64,000 bases of DNA from Sphingomonas metalli (GCF_014641735.1 NZ_BMIH01000003.1:682001-746000); one strand, 5' to 3'; counted from the first letter of the stretch, positions 8,677-17,366 are shown. The notes: generated from the letters alone by a model not told the origin. Made by a program: numbers and translations.

Positions 8677-10380
8677 TCAGCTGCAGCGGATCGCCCCGCC
8701 CCTCCCGCGCGCGACGAGAGGATAGCGGCAGAGTGGCCGCTCGCGGCCGGGCCAGGGGCTGCCCGGCCCCGCCCGGGCGGGCAAGGCGTCGGGGGCCCGC
8801 CCCTGCTCGACCCAGGCGGTCAGCGCCGTCAGGACATCGTAGCGGTCGGTCGCCGGGCCGCCGGCGCAATGCCCCATGCCCGGCACCGGAAAGACGCGCG
8901 CGAAACCGGCGGCCTGGCCGCCGTTGCGGCGATCGACCTCCTGCCACCACGCGATCGTGTCGTTGAGCGAGAAGACCGGGTCGGAGCCGCCATGCGGCAC
9001 GATCAACCGTCCGCCCCGGGCTCGGAATCGTGACAGATCGGACGAGCGCGCGCCGATATCCTCCCAGGCGGAGCGCGCATAACCGCTGCCGCGGGCATCG
9101 ATCGCCGCTGCATCGCGCGCGGGCGAGAAGGCGAGTTGATAGGCCAGCATCGCATCCGGCGTCGGACCGATCGGCTGCGGTGGCGTGCTGAAGATCGTCG
9201 CGCGCGACGGTCCGCCAAGCACCACGTTGAGCGCCGGTACGGTGGCCAGACCGGTCATCCAGATCCGCCAGCCATCGTCGAACCATCCGGCGTCCCAGGG
9301 AAAGCCGGGATAGATCGACCGTCCCGCCGGGTCGCGCACGCCGTCATGCACCTTGAGCAGAGCGTCGATCTGCGCGCCGCTGAGGCAGTTGCCCTGGGCG
9401 CCCGGCTTGCACTGCGCCGCTCTCAGCCGCGGCACGACGCGGGTGGAGGTGCAGCGCGCCAGATCGCCGACGATGCCGTCCGCCTGCCCATCGAGCGCGT
9501 CGCAGGCCTCTAGCACCGCGGTCCGCACCCGCGCACCGAGCGCGGGGGGAATGGCGGCGGCCAAGGCGGCGATCGTCACCGGCTGTCCCGCGGCGCGGAT
9601 CGCACCGGCAAAGGCCTGGACATTCCATGCCTCGGCCAGCGCCGCGCGCGGTAAGGAGAAGCCCGGCGCCGCGGCGACGATGCCGTCGTAAAGATCGGGC
9701 TCGCGCTGCGCCAGCACCATTCCTTCCTGCCCGCCCTTGGAGCAGCCGACGAAATAGCTGTGCGCCGGATCCTTGCCGTAGAGCGACCGCACCAGCCCCC
9801 GCGCCGCCAGCGTGACCGGTCGCAGCGAGGCGCCGCCATAATCGGCTCGCGCCTGCGGATCATAGGCGAAGGCGCCATCGCCCCCGCGTGCCGGATCGCT
9901 GTTGGTGGCATTGTCGTGCCCCGAATCCTGCGCGAGCACCGCAAAGCCCTGCGCCAGCGGCCCGGGACCGGAGCCGCCGGTATTGCCGGTCGCATCGCCC
10001 ACCACGCCGTTGGTGCCGCCGCCGCCCTGGAACAGGAAACGGCCGTTCCACTGTTGCGGCAGCCGCAGGCGGAAGCGGATCGCATAGCGCTGGCCGTCCA
10101 CGCCCGTTCGTTCGTGGAGCGTGCCCTCTACCTCGCAATGCGCCGGCAGCGCGGCACTGGCCGGAGGCGCCCCCGGCTGGGTCGCCAGCGCCACCCGCTC
10201 GCCCCCCGCATGATAGCGCCGCGCCGTCAGACGCGCCCCTCGCAGCGTCAGGGCAGCGCACTGCCCGGCAAAGGCCGGCTGATCGGCCGGTACGGCCGTC
10301 GCCGCCGCTCCGTCACCAACCACCGACGAAAGCGCGAAGACGGCCGAGCCCATTGCAGTACCCGCCAGTATCGCCCGCAT
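8677..10380 (-). CDS. Tannase/feruloyl-esterase family enzyme
   Basis: 567 residues with an N-terminal signal peptide (Ala-rich to about residue 27). The family CS-D-HC arrangement is visible: the nucleophile Ser214 follows Cys213 in VGCSKGGQEG, and the base appears in PGMGHCAGGPATD with its paired Cys. Length and cysteine content fit bacterial members of the tannase and feruloyl esterase family, which hydrolyse gallate or hydroxycinnamate esters of sugars or alcohols. The gene has its own promoter region with a LacI-type palindrome and a second perfect inverted repeat. It follows the SBF-like transporter gene. Whether it prefers gallate, ferulate or another ester is not determinable here. 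Confidence 0.92.
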   Translation of the reverse strand: MRAILAGTAMGSAVFALSSVVGDGAAATAVPADQPAFAGQCAALTLRGARLTARRYHAGGERVALATQPGAPPASAALPAHCEVEGTLHERTGVDGQRYAIRFRLRLPQQWNGRFLFQGGGGTNGVVGDATGNTGGSGPGPLAQGFAVLAQDSGHDNATNSDPARGGDGAFAYDPQARADYGGASLRPVTLAARGLVRSLYGKDPAHSYFVGCSKGGQEGMVLAQREPDLYDGIVAAAPGFSLPRAALAEAWNVQAFAGAIRAAGQPVTIAALAAAIPPALGARVRTAVLEACDALDGQADGIVGDLARCTSTRVVPRLRAAQCKPGAQGNCLSGAQIDALLKVHDGVRDPAGRSIYPGFPWDAGWFDDGWRIWMTGLATVPALNVVLGGPSRATIFSTPPQPIGPTPDAMLAYQLAFSPARDAAAIDARGSGYARSAWEDIGARSSDLSRFRARGGRLIVPHGGSDPVFSLNDTIAWWQEVDRRNGGQAAGFARVFPVPGMGHCAGGPATDRYDVLTALTAWVEQGRAPDALPARAGPGSPWPGRERPLCRYPLVARGRGGAIRCS

Positions 10381-10402
10381 CGCCGATCCCCTCTTATCGT
10401 TC

Positions 10403-10418
10403 GCGCAATCGTTTACCT
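10403..10418. promoter_or_regulatory. LacI-type operator overlapping the tannase-family promoter
   Basis: GCGCAATCGTTTACCT shares its first 12 bases with the palindrome upstream of the TonB receptor. It lies 22 bp upstream of the tannase-family ATG and overlaps the proposed -10 element, an expected position for repression. Confidence 0.55.
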
Positions 10419-10438
10419 TCGTGCGCGATCATTGACAA
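10410..10438 (-). promoter_or_regulatory. Possible sigma-70 promoter of the tannase-family gene
   Basis: Reading the minus strand, TTGTCA (10438-10433) and TAAACG (10415-10410) are separated by exactly 17 bases. The -35 is close to consensus and the -10 is weak. It lies about 30 bp upstream of the start codon at 10380, and the operator covers the -10. Confidence 0.35.
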
Positions 10439-10446
10439 TCGCGCAC
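10421..10446. promoter_or_regulatory. Perfect 9-bp inverted repeat beside the operator
   Basis: GTGCGCGAT and ATCGCGCAC flank an 8-base loop (CATTGACA). It starts two bases from the LacI-type site and spans the proposed -35 region. It could be a second regulator site or a hairpin ending the upstream transporter transcript. There is no T-tract on either side, which argues against an intrinsic terminator. Confidence 0.45.
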
Positions 10447-10497
10447 AGCGATCTCGCTCGCGCGCCGGACGGCGACCGTGGTGAAGACGACTGTCCG

Positions 10498-11499
10498 TCA
10501 GCTTCCCAACACCGCATCGCGCGCGAGACCCGGCTCGACGGGGCGGCTGGCGTAGCGCTGCGCCAGGGCGGCGCAGACGAGGAGCTGGATCTGGTGGAAC
10601 ACCATCAGCGGCAGGATGATCGGCCCGACCATTGCCGCCGGGAACAGCACGCCCGCCATCGGCACGCCCGAGGCGAGGCTCTTCTTCGAACCGCAGAACT
10701 GGATGGCGATCGCGTCCTCCCGCGAGAAGCGGAGGCGCCGCGCCGTCCAGGCGGTCATCGCCATCACCAAGCCCAGCAGCATCGCGCAGATCAGGCAGAT
10801 CAGGAACAGCTGCACGGCGGGGATCCGGCTCCACAGCCCCTCCACGACGGCCGCGCTGAAGGCCGTGTAGACGACGAGCAGGATCGAACCGCGATCGACG
10901 ACGCCCAGCATGGCGCGGTGACGCTCGACGAACGCGGCGGTGAGCGGCCGCGAGAGGTGCCCCGCCACGAAGGGGACGAGCAGCTGGAACACGATCGTCC
11001 ACACCTCCTCGCCCGAAACCTTCGCGGCGCCCCCCATCAGCAACGCGACCAGAAGCGGCGTCAGCGCGATCCCGATCAGGTTGGAGGCGGACGCGCTGCA
11101 TACCGCCGCGGGGACGTTGCCGCGGGCGATCGCGGTGAAGGCGATCGACGACTGCACCGTCGAGGGGAGCAGCGTCAGGAACAGCAGCCCCGCCGCCAGC
11201 GGGGGCGCCAGGATCGCCGCCCCTCCTGCCCGCGCGACGAGGCCGAGCAGCGGGAACAGCAGGAAGGTGATGGCGAGGACCGTCAGGTGCAGCCGCCAGT
11301 TGGTCATTCCCTGCACAATGGCTTCCCGCGAAAGCCGCGCACCGTGGAGGAAGAACAGCAACGCGATCGCGGCGGTGGTGACGAGATGGAACAGGGTAGC
11401 GGCGACACCCCGGCAGGGCAGCACGCTCGCGACGCCCACCGTCGCCAGCAGCATCAGGCTGAATCGGTCGACCCGCGCCAGCAGCGATCGGCGCGTCAT
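10498..11499 (-). CDS. SBF-like (bile acid:sodium symporter superfamily) membrane transporter
   Basis: 333 residues from the ATG at 11499 (MTRRSLLARVDRF). About nine to ten hydrophobic helices are visible. Characteristic phrases include FFLHGARLSREAI, LLPSTVQSSIAFT and SASNLIGIALTPLL, as in the SBF-like (DUF4137/YfeH) branch of the bile acid:sodium symporter superfamily. It lies upstream of the tannase-family gene on the same strand with a 117-bp gap that contains regulatory sites. Members move organic anions. Import of an aromatic or organic acid product of the esterases is a reasonable inference but is not shown. Confidence 0.88.
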   Translation of the reverse strand: MTRRSLLARVDRFSLMLLATVGVASVLPCRGVAATLFHLVTTAAIALLFFLHGARLSREAIVQGMTNWRLHLTVLAITFLLFPLLGLVARAGGAAILAPPLAAGLLFLTLLPSTVQSSIAFTAIARGNVPAAVCSASASNLIGIALTPLLVALLMGGAAKVSGEEVWTIVFQLLVPFVAGHLSRPLTAAFVERHRAMLGVVDRGSILLVVYTAFSAAVVEGLWSRIPAVQLFLICLICAMLLGLVMAMTAWTARRLRFSREDAIAIQFCGSKKSLASGVPMAGVLFPAAMVGPIILPLMVFHQIQLLVCAALAQRYASRPVEPGLARDAVLGS

Positions 11500-11586
11500 G
11501 GCCGCGGCTCCGCCGGGCCCGCATAGCGTATGAAGGTCATGCACGGAAATTAGGCGTGCAGACCCGCTCTGACCACCCGCCGCTAT

Positions 11587-11604
11587 GGTGAATACGTTTG
11601 CACC
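11587..11604. promoter_or_regulatory. LacI-type palindrome upstream of the SBF-like transporter
   Basis: GGTGAATACGTTTGCACC is an 18-bp inverted repeat centred on CG (7 of 9 base pairs). The right half shares CGTTTGC with the sites at 5736 and 8121. It lies 87 bp upstream of the transporter ATG and 125 bp upstream of the divergent heme oxygenase gene. It is the most diverged of the four sites. Confidence 0.4.
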
Positions 11605-11729
11605 TATAACCATTCCGGGTCCACTACGGTGCGGCCGCGGCATCCGTGGCAATGGTCCGCAACCGGGGATAGGCAGGCGGATCGATCCGACCTACTATCT
11701 CTCATCCTTCCCTACGATGAAAGCGCCGC

Positions 11730-12302
11730 ATGGCCCCCACTCTCCGCCCCGGTCGGGCCGCCCGGCTGAAGGCTGCGACGACCGATGCGCACGAGCGGCT
11801 CGACCGTCGCATCATGGAGCTCGATCCTTTCGCCTCGCGCCTTCGCTACGCTGCCTTTGTGCAAGTCCAGCACGGCTTCCACACGGCACTGGCGCCGCTC
11901 TATGCCGACCATGAGCTGGGCCTGCTGATCCCCGATCTTACCCGGCGGAGCCGGCTCGATGCGATCGAGGCGGACCTCGCCGACCTCGATCGACCGCTGC
12001 CGCCGCCGGCTGCGGCCCTCGACCTGGGCCCAGCGGCGGCGCTGGGATGGCTCTATGTCGCCGAAGGCTCCTCGCTCGGGGCGGCGATCCTGCTGCGCCA
12101 TGCCGCCGCCCTGAAACTGCGACCGGATTTCGGCGCGCGTCACCTCGCCGGCCACGAAGCGGGACGCAGCGCGCACTGGCGGAGCTTCACCGCCGCGCTG
12201 GACGCCGCGCCGCTCGCCATGGCGGACGACGACAGGATGATCGAGGCCGCCCGCGACGCCTTCGCCCGCTTCCGGGCCCTCGCCGAGCGGGAACTTGGCT
12301 GA
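11730..12302 (+). CDS. Biliverdin-producing heme oxygenase
   Basis: 190 residues, typical for bacterial heme oxygenases. The candidate proximal heme-ligand histidine is in TTDAHERLDRR near residue 20. The distal-helix region appears as GWLYVAEGSSLGAAIL, the family's hallmark. It would open heme to biliverdin, CO and iron, used for iron recovery or for bacteriophytochrome chromophore supply. No phytochrome gene is adjacent; a DUF454 membrane protein overlaps its 3' end. The ATG at 11730 is the first in frame and gives the standard length. Confidence 0.88.
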   Translation: MAPTLRPGRAARLKAATTDAHERLDRRIMELDPFASRLRYAAFVQVQHGFHTALAPLYADHELGLLIPDLTRRSRLDAIEADLADLDRPLPPPAAALDLGPAAALGWLYVAEGSSLGAAILLRHAAALKLRPDFGARHLAGHEAGRSAHWRSFTAALDAAPLAMADDDRMIEAARDAFARFRALAERELG

Positions 12303-12690
12303 GGGACGCGTCTGGCGCCGCCTGCTGTGGGCCGCGGCAGGTTGGGCCTGTGTCGGGCTGGCGATTATCGGCGCGCTCCTGCCGCTGATGCCGACGACGA
12401 TCTTCCTGATCCTCGCGGCGGGCTGCTTCTCGCGCTCGTCGCCGCGGCTCGAACGCTGGCTGCTCGCCCACCGGCGGTTCGGCCCGCTGATCCTCGGCTG
12501 GCGGCGCGAGCGCGTCATCCCGCCAAGAGCGAAGGCGATGGCGTGCGGGGGAATGGCGGCCGGACTGGGCCTGATCGCCTGGCGGACCTGGCCGCTGCTG
12601 TGGCCCAGCCTCGCGGCGGCCATACCGATCGGACTCTGCGCTCTTTATGTGCTGCGACAACGTTCGCACTCCTCGCAGGTCGAGGAATGA
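12295..12690 (+). CDS. DUF454 (YbaN-like) inner-membrane protein
   Basis: 131 residues from a TTG that overlaps the last eight bases of the heme oxygenase gene, so translation is probably coupled. The fold is typical of DUF454: an early hydrophobic helix with ALLPLMPTTIFLILAAGCFSR, a basic central loop LAHRRFGPLILGWRRER, and two C-terminal helices. DUF454 proteins are often found near heme and iron genes; their function is unknown. No ATG occurs early enough to start a full domain, which favours the TTG. Confidence 0.8.
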   Translation: MAEGRVWRRLLWAAAGWACVGLAIIGALLPLMPTTIFLILAAGCFSRSSPRLERWLLAHRRFGPLILGWRRERVIPPRAKAMACGGMAAGLGLIAWRTWPLLWPSLAAAIPIGLCALYVLRQRSHSSQVEE

Positions 12691-12817
12691 GCCTGCTCCT
12701 TCCTGTTGATTAGGAAGCACATTTCGTCGATCGAGACGGTAAGGCATCGAAAGAATTGGCGACCTGCACAGGCTCTGCGATAAGCCGGCGGCGACGATCT
12801 TGGGGGGATTCGCAACT

Positions 12818-14017
12818 ATGAAGCGCGCGGCGCTCATCACCTTGGCGGTCGCATGCGCCGCGACGCCGGCGGTCGGGCAGACGCTCAAGCCGCTCGCCGA
12901 AGCGCGGCTCCGCTGGGAGCATGTCGATCAGGGCGGGCTGCCCGACGCTGCGGATGCGGTCACCGTCCGGCTGCGCACCGGTCTTTCGCTGGAAGCGGGA
13001 CGGTGGTCGGCGCTGGCCGAGGCGCAGGGCAATCTCGCGATCGTCGGCGACTATTTCGACGGCGTGCATCCGGACGCTCGCCGACCGTTGATCGGCGATC
13101 CGCAGAGCATCGGCCTCTATCGCGCGCAGGTTCAGTATCGTGCGCCGGGCATCACGCTCACCGGCGGCCGGCAGCGCCTGATCCTCGAGGATGAGCGCTT
13201 CGTCGGCGCCGCGGCGATCCGCAACAACGGCCAGAGCTTCGATGCCGTCCGCGCGGAAGTGGCCCCGATCAAGGGCGTGAAGGCCGACATCACCTAATCC
13301 TGGAAGGTCCACACCGTCTGGGGAATCGACGGCAACGGTGCCCGGCAGCCTGCCGTATCGGGCGACAATGTGTTCGCGATCCTCGGCTGGACGACGCCGA
13401 TCGGAACGCTGTCGGGTTTCGCCTATCTGGTCGACCAGGACGAAGCGGCCGTGCAGGGCTTTCGGCTGTCGAGCCAGAGCTATGGCGTCCGTCTGGCCGG
13501 AAGCCGCCCTGTCGGGCGGTCGACCCTGTCGTGGCAGGCCAGCCACGCTCGGCAGTCCGACTGGCACCGCAATCCCAATGACTATCGTGCCGACTATTGG
13601 CTGGCCGATGTGGCCGTCGACCTCGCGGGGCCGCGGCTCGGCGCGGGCTATGAGGTGCTCGGCGCGGATCGCGGCGTCGCGCTGACGAGCTTCCAGACAC
13701 CCCTCGCGGCGGTCTTCAAGTTCCAGGGTTGGGCCGACAAGTTCACGACCACCCCGCCCGATGGCGTCCGCGATCTCTACGCTTCAACAGGTTGGAACTG
13801 GAAGCAGTTAGGAACGCTCAAGAATATCTCGCTCTCAGCGGTTTATCACCGGTTCAAGAGCGATCGGCTCGTACGCCATTACGGCAACGAGATCGACCTC
13901 CTCGCCCAGGCGAAGATCGGCCGCACCGTCGCCAGCCTGCGCTACGCGGACTATGACGCGGATCGCTTCGCGACGGATACCCGCAAGCTCTGGCTGCAAT
14001 TCGACTGGGCGCTCTAG
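12818..14017 (+). pseudogene. Alginate-export-like outer-membrane porin with a premature in-frame stop
   Basis: The reading frame starts at the ATG at 12818 with a signal peptide (MKRAALITLAVACAATPAVG). It runs 159 codons to TAA at 13295-13297, then continues in the same frame with no further stop to 14017 (about 399 codons in total). The halves read ...VKADIT-stop-SWKVHTVWGIDG...; sphingomonad relatives, as I recall them, have a Tyr at this point (TYSW). One base change, TAC or TAT to TAA, would explain it. The C-terminal half ends in aromatic-rich beta strands (LWLQFDWAL), as for an outer-membrane barrel. The sequence shows either a recent nonsense mutation or a sequencing error. Intact homologues are outer-membrane porins of uncertain substrate. 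Confidence 0.85.
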
Positions 14018-14079
14018 TCGGGAGCCCCTATCGTTCGCCCGGTCGTCCTGGTCCCTCGCAAAGGAGAAACCTGACCTCG

Positions 14080-14865
14080 CTAGGCCCGCCGCCTGGCATC
14101 CGGCTCGTTGAGATCGGCGATTAGCCGCCGATATTCGCGCTCGGCATGCCCGTAGGTGTCGCCGGCCAGCGCCGCCAGCTTGTCGCGATCGCGCACGATC
14201 ACCCTGCCGCGGAGCGCCCGCACCGCATGGTCCGCCTCGAGCCGGTGCAGCGCCTCGGTCACGCTCGATCGCCTGACCCCCAGCATCAGCCGGAACTCCT
14301 CATGGGTCAGGCAGATCTCGTCGCTGCTGAGGCGATCGTGATAGAGAAGGATCCACCGCGCCATTCGCCGTTCGACCGGGTGGATGAGCGACGAGACGAT
14401 CGTCCGCCCCATCTGGATGGTCGCGACATGGACGAAGCGAAGCAGCGCCGTGCGCAGCACCTCATTCTCCTCCGCCAGGGCGGACAGCCTGGCGGCGTCG
14501 ATCCGAAGCAGCGTTCCGGCCTCGGCCCGCAGCATCACGTCATGCGGCCACCGGTCGTCGCCCATCAGCGCCGGCCAGCCGACAAACCCTTCGCGTCCGA
14601 CCAACCCTACCGCGAGCCGGCGCGGCCCCTCTTCCACCGGGTCGAGCAAGGCCGCGATGCCGCCTTCGGGAAAGAAGATCGTCGTGATCGGCTCCCCCGC
14701 TTCGGCAAGCACATCATCGACGGAGAAGGCGGCGCGTTCGAGATGGGGGGACAGGAGCGCGAACGCCGATGGCGGCAGCGCGCGCAGCAAGACATTGCCA
14801 GCCTGCTCCAAGCCGATCCCCCGATCCGTGCCGCCGACCGTCATCGTTCCCCTCTCGCTACTCAA
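14080..14865 (-). CDS. Crp/Fnr-family transcriptional regulator
   Basis: 261 residues (254 if started at the ATG at 14844). The N-terminal cyclic-nucleotide-type beta-barrel (about 25-140) contains FFPEGGIAALL. A long dimer helix follows (about 140-165), then a winged helix with THEEFRLMLGVRRSSVTEAL (about 190-210). It lacks the Cys cluster of true Fnr, so it is not an iron-sulfur oxygen sensor of that type. This subgroup is common in Alphaproteobacteria and of unknown effector. It is divergent from the catalase-family gene, which it may control. Confidence 0.88.
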   Translation of the reverse strand: MSSERGTMTVGGTDRGIGLEQAGNVLLRALPPSAFALLSPHLERAAFSVDDVLAEAGEPITTIFFPEGGIAALLDPVEEGPRRLAVGLVGREGFVGWPALMGDDRWPHDVMLRAEAGTLLRIDAARLSALAEENEVLRTALLRFVHVATIQMGRTIVSSLIHPVERRMARWILLYHDRLSSDEICLTHEEFRLMLGVRRSSVTEALHRLEADHAVRALRGRVIVRDRDKLAALAGDTYGHAEREYRRLIADLNEPDARRRA

Positions 14866-15030
14866 TACGCAAAAACTGCAATCGCCACGCCGTGACTATG
14901 GGGACTGACGGTCTTGGAAAAGAGATGCCGCGGGTCCGAAGCGCATTCTGCCCGGTTCCGTACTGAAACTTCGCTCGATTACGTGGTGTTCCTTGTTGAT
15001 CAGGGTTCGCCCGCCGCATGAGTATTGATC

Positions 15031-16104
15031 ATGATCTCCGCCCCGGTCCGCTATGTCCCCGAAGTCGAGCAGGCTCAATCGGATGAAACCGAGACGATAG
15101 AGGAACTCAACCAGAGCTTCGACACCATCATGGAGCGGACGGCGGAGGATTACGGTCACGCGGTCCGCGCGGTCCATGCCAAGTCCCATGGCGTGCTGTC
15201 GGGCGAGTTGATCGTCGATGCCGACCTGCCGCCTGAACTGGCGCAAGGCCTGTTCGCTCACGCCGGAACGCACAAGGTCTTCATCCGCCTGTCGACCAAT
15301 GCCGGCGACATCCTGCCCGACGCGATCAGCCTGCCGCGCGGCATGGCGATCAAGGTGCTCGATGTCGACGGCGAGCGGCTTCCGGGCGCGGAGGGCAGGA
15401 CGCAGGACTTCGTTCTGGTCAACGCCCCGATCTTCCAGGCGAAGACCGCCGCGAAGTTTCTCGGCAATCTGAAGTTGCTCGCGCGCACCACCGACCGGAT
15501 CGAGGGCACCAAAAAGGCGATGTCTGCGGCCCTGCGCGGCGTGCGCCACGTGCTCGAAGTGGTCGGCGTCGAGAGCCCGACGGTCAATACGCTCGGCGGC
15601 GCTCCCAATGCCGAACCGCTGGGCGAGACCTATTTCTCCGCCACGCCCTTCCGCTATGGCGATTACATCGCGAAGTTCAGCGTGCGGCCCATCGCCCCGG
15701 CCATGACCGCGCTGTCGGGCAAGGAGATCGACGTCGACGGGCGCGCCGACGCGGTGCGTGAGGACGTGCGCACGGAGATGCGCCAGATTGACGCGGAATG
15801 GGAATTCCGGGTCCAGCTCTGCCGCGATCTGGAACGGCAGCCGGTCGAGGATCCGACCACGCTGTGGGACGAGGCCGAGGCGCCCTTCATCCGCGTCGCG
15901 ACCTTACGGGCCCGGGCGCAGGACAGTTGGGATCCGCGCCTGGTGCAGACAGTGAATGAGGCGCTGCGGTTCAGCATCTGGACCGGCCTCGCCGCCCACC
16001 AGCCGCTCGGCAACATCAATCGGGCGCGCCGCGAGACCTACCGCCACTCCGCCGACTTCCGCGCCCGGGCCAATGGCTGCCCGATCCACGAGCCGGCGGA
16101 GTGA
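15031..16104 (+). CDS. Catalase-family heme protein
   Basis: 357 residues from the ATG at 15031; a TTG at 15025 is an alternative. It belongs to the small catalase-related group of about 330-370 residues rather than to full catalases. VHAKSHG contains the likely catalytic His (residue 49), and RLSTNAGDILPDAISLPRG corresponds to the conserved heme-pocket region. ETYFSATPFRYGDYIAKFSV and the C-terminal NINRARRETYRHSADFR are also family landmarks. Members act as peroxidases or weak catalases. No signal peptide is seen. It is divergent from a Crp/Fnr regulator and converges with an alcohol dehydrogenase. Confidence 0.88.
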   Translation: MISAPVRYVPEVEQAQSDETETIEELNQSFDTIMERTAEDYGHAVRAVHAKSHGVLSGELIVDADLPPELAQGLFAHAGTHKVFIRLSTNAGDILPDAISLPRGMAIKVLDVDGERLPGAEGRTQDFVLVNAPIFQAKTAAKFLGNLKLLARTTDRIEGTKKAMSAALRGVRHVLEVVGVESPTVNTLGGAPNAEPLGETYFSATPFRYGDYIAKFSVRPIAPAMTALSGKEIDVDGRADAVREDVRTEMRQIDAEWEFRVQLCRDLERQPVEDPTTLWDEAEAPFIRVATLRARAQDSWDPRLVQTVNEALRFSIWTGLAAHQPLGNINRARRETYRHSADFRARANGCPIHEPAE

Positions 16105-16137
16105 TCCCCTCAGCCTTTCCTGCACCCACCGCTGCGA

Positions 16138-17205
16138 TCAGGCGGCGGCGTTCAGCGAGGCCATGTCGATGACGAAGCGATACTTGACGTCGCTTCTCAC
16201 CATTCGCTCGTAAGCCTCGTTGATGTCAGCGATATCGATCATCTCGATGTCCGCGGTCAGGCCATGCTCCTGGCAGAAGTCCAGCATCTCCTGCGTCTCG
16301 GCGATGCCGCCGATCAGCGAGCCGGCCAGCGCGCGGCGGCGGAAGACGAGGTTGCCGACCGACGGCGAGGGATGCGGATGCTCGGGCACCCCGACCAGCG
16401 TCATCGTCCCGTCGCGCTTGAGCGCCGCGAGCAGCGGATCGAGATCGTGGCTCGCCGCCACCGTATTCAGGATGAAGTCGAAGCTGCCCGCATGCGCGGC
16501 CATCGCCTCCGCGTCGCGCGAGACGATCAGGTCCTTGGCCCCGAGCCGCATGGCATCGTCGCGCTTGCTCGGCGAGGTCGAGAAGACATAGACGTCCGCC
16601 CCCATCGCCGCGGCGATCTTCACGCCCATATGGCCAAGGCCGCCCAGCCCGACGATCCCCACCTTCTGCCCGGGCCCGACCTTCCAGTGCTTGAGCGGCG
16701 AATAGGTGGTGATCCCGGCGCAGAGCAGAGGGGCGACGCCGGCCCAGTCCTTCTCGCCATGGCCGACCCGCAGGACGAATTCCTGCCGGACCACGATCCG
16801 GTTCGAATAGCCGCCAAAGGTATGGCCGCCCAGCACCGGATCCGGACCGTTATAGGTGCCGGTAAAGCCGGTGGTCTCGCAATATTGCTCCTCGCCGTCG
16901 CGGCACGACGGGCAATGGCCGCAACTGTCGACCATACAGCCCACGCCCACCACGTCGCCGACCTTGAACCGCTCGACCGCGCTGCCGGTCGCCGCGACGC
17001 GGCCGACGATCTCGTGCCCCGGCACGCAGGGATAGAGCGTGCCGGCCCACTCGCCGCGCGCGGTGTGCAGGTCCGAGTGGCACACGCCGCAAAAGAGGAT
17101 GTCGATCACGACGTCGCCCGGCAGGGGATCGCGGCGTTCGAAGCTGAAGGGGGCGAGCGGCGTATCCGACGCCTGCGCGGCATAGCCGTGTGCGGTGCTG
17201 GTCAT
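16138..17205 (-). CDS. Zinc-dependent NAD(P) alcohol dehydrogenase (YahK/cinnamyl-alcohol-type)
   Basis: 355 residues from the ATG at 17205 (MTSTAHGYAAQ). Catalytic zinc ligands are seen in CGVCHSDLH and GHEIVGRV, and the structural zinc site in CGHCPSCRDGEEQYC. The Rossmann motif is GLGGLGHMGVK. The overall form is that of the YahK/CAD branch, which reduces aliphatic and aromatic aldehydes, usually with NADPH. It is divergent from the second LacI gene. A role in aromatic aldehyde handling would suit the neighbouring esterases, but this is inference. Confidence 0.92.
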   Translation of the reverse strand: MTSTAHGYAAQASDTPLAPFSFERRDPLPGDVVIDILFCGVCHSDLHTARGEWAGTLYPCVPGHEIVGRVAATGSAVERFKVGDVVGVGCMVDSCGHCPSCRDGEEQYCETTGFTGTYNGPDPVLGGHTFGGYSNRIVVRQEFVLRVGHGEKDWAGVAPLLCAGITTYSPLKHWKVGPGQKVGIVGLGGLGHMGVKIAAAMGADVYVFSTSPSKRDDAMRLGAKDLIVSRDAEAMAAHAGSFDFILNTVAASHDLDPLLAALKRDGTMTLVGVPEHPHPSPSVGNLVFRRRALAGSLIGGIAETQEMLDFCQEHGLTADIEMIDIADINEAYERMVRSDVKYRFVIDMASLNAAA

Positions 17206-17366
17206 GATGTCCTCTGGGGTGTTCGGATCGGTGAAAGCGGCGGGAAGCTGCCAACGCCGCAACGCCCGCCCGTCGCAAAAGGATGCGTTTGGATGGCATG
17301 CGGCCGGTTCGGCATTTTCTGTATCGCATGGACTTTCCGTTAGGAGCGCACCTGCTACAAACGGGC

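Noticed and set aside
12707..12733. CTTCCT/AGGAAG stem after the DUF454 gene as a terminator
   Set aside because: The stem is only 6 bp, AT-poor in its closing part and lacks a T-tract.
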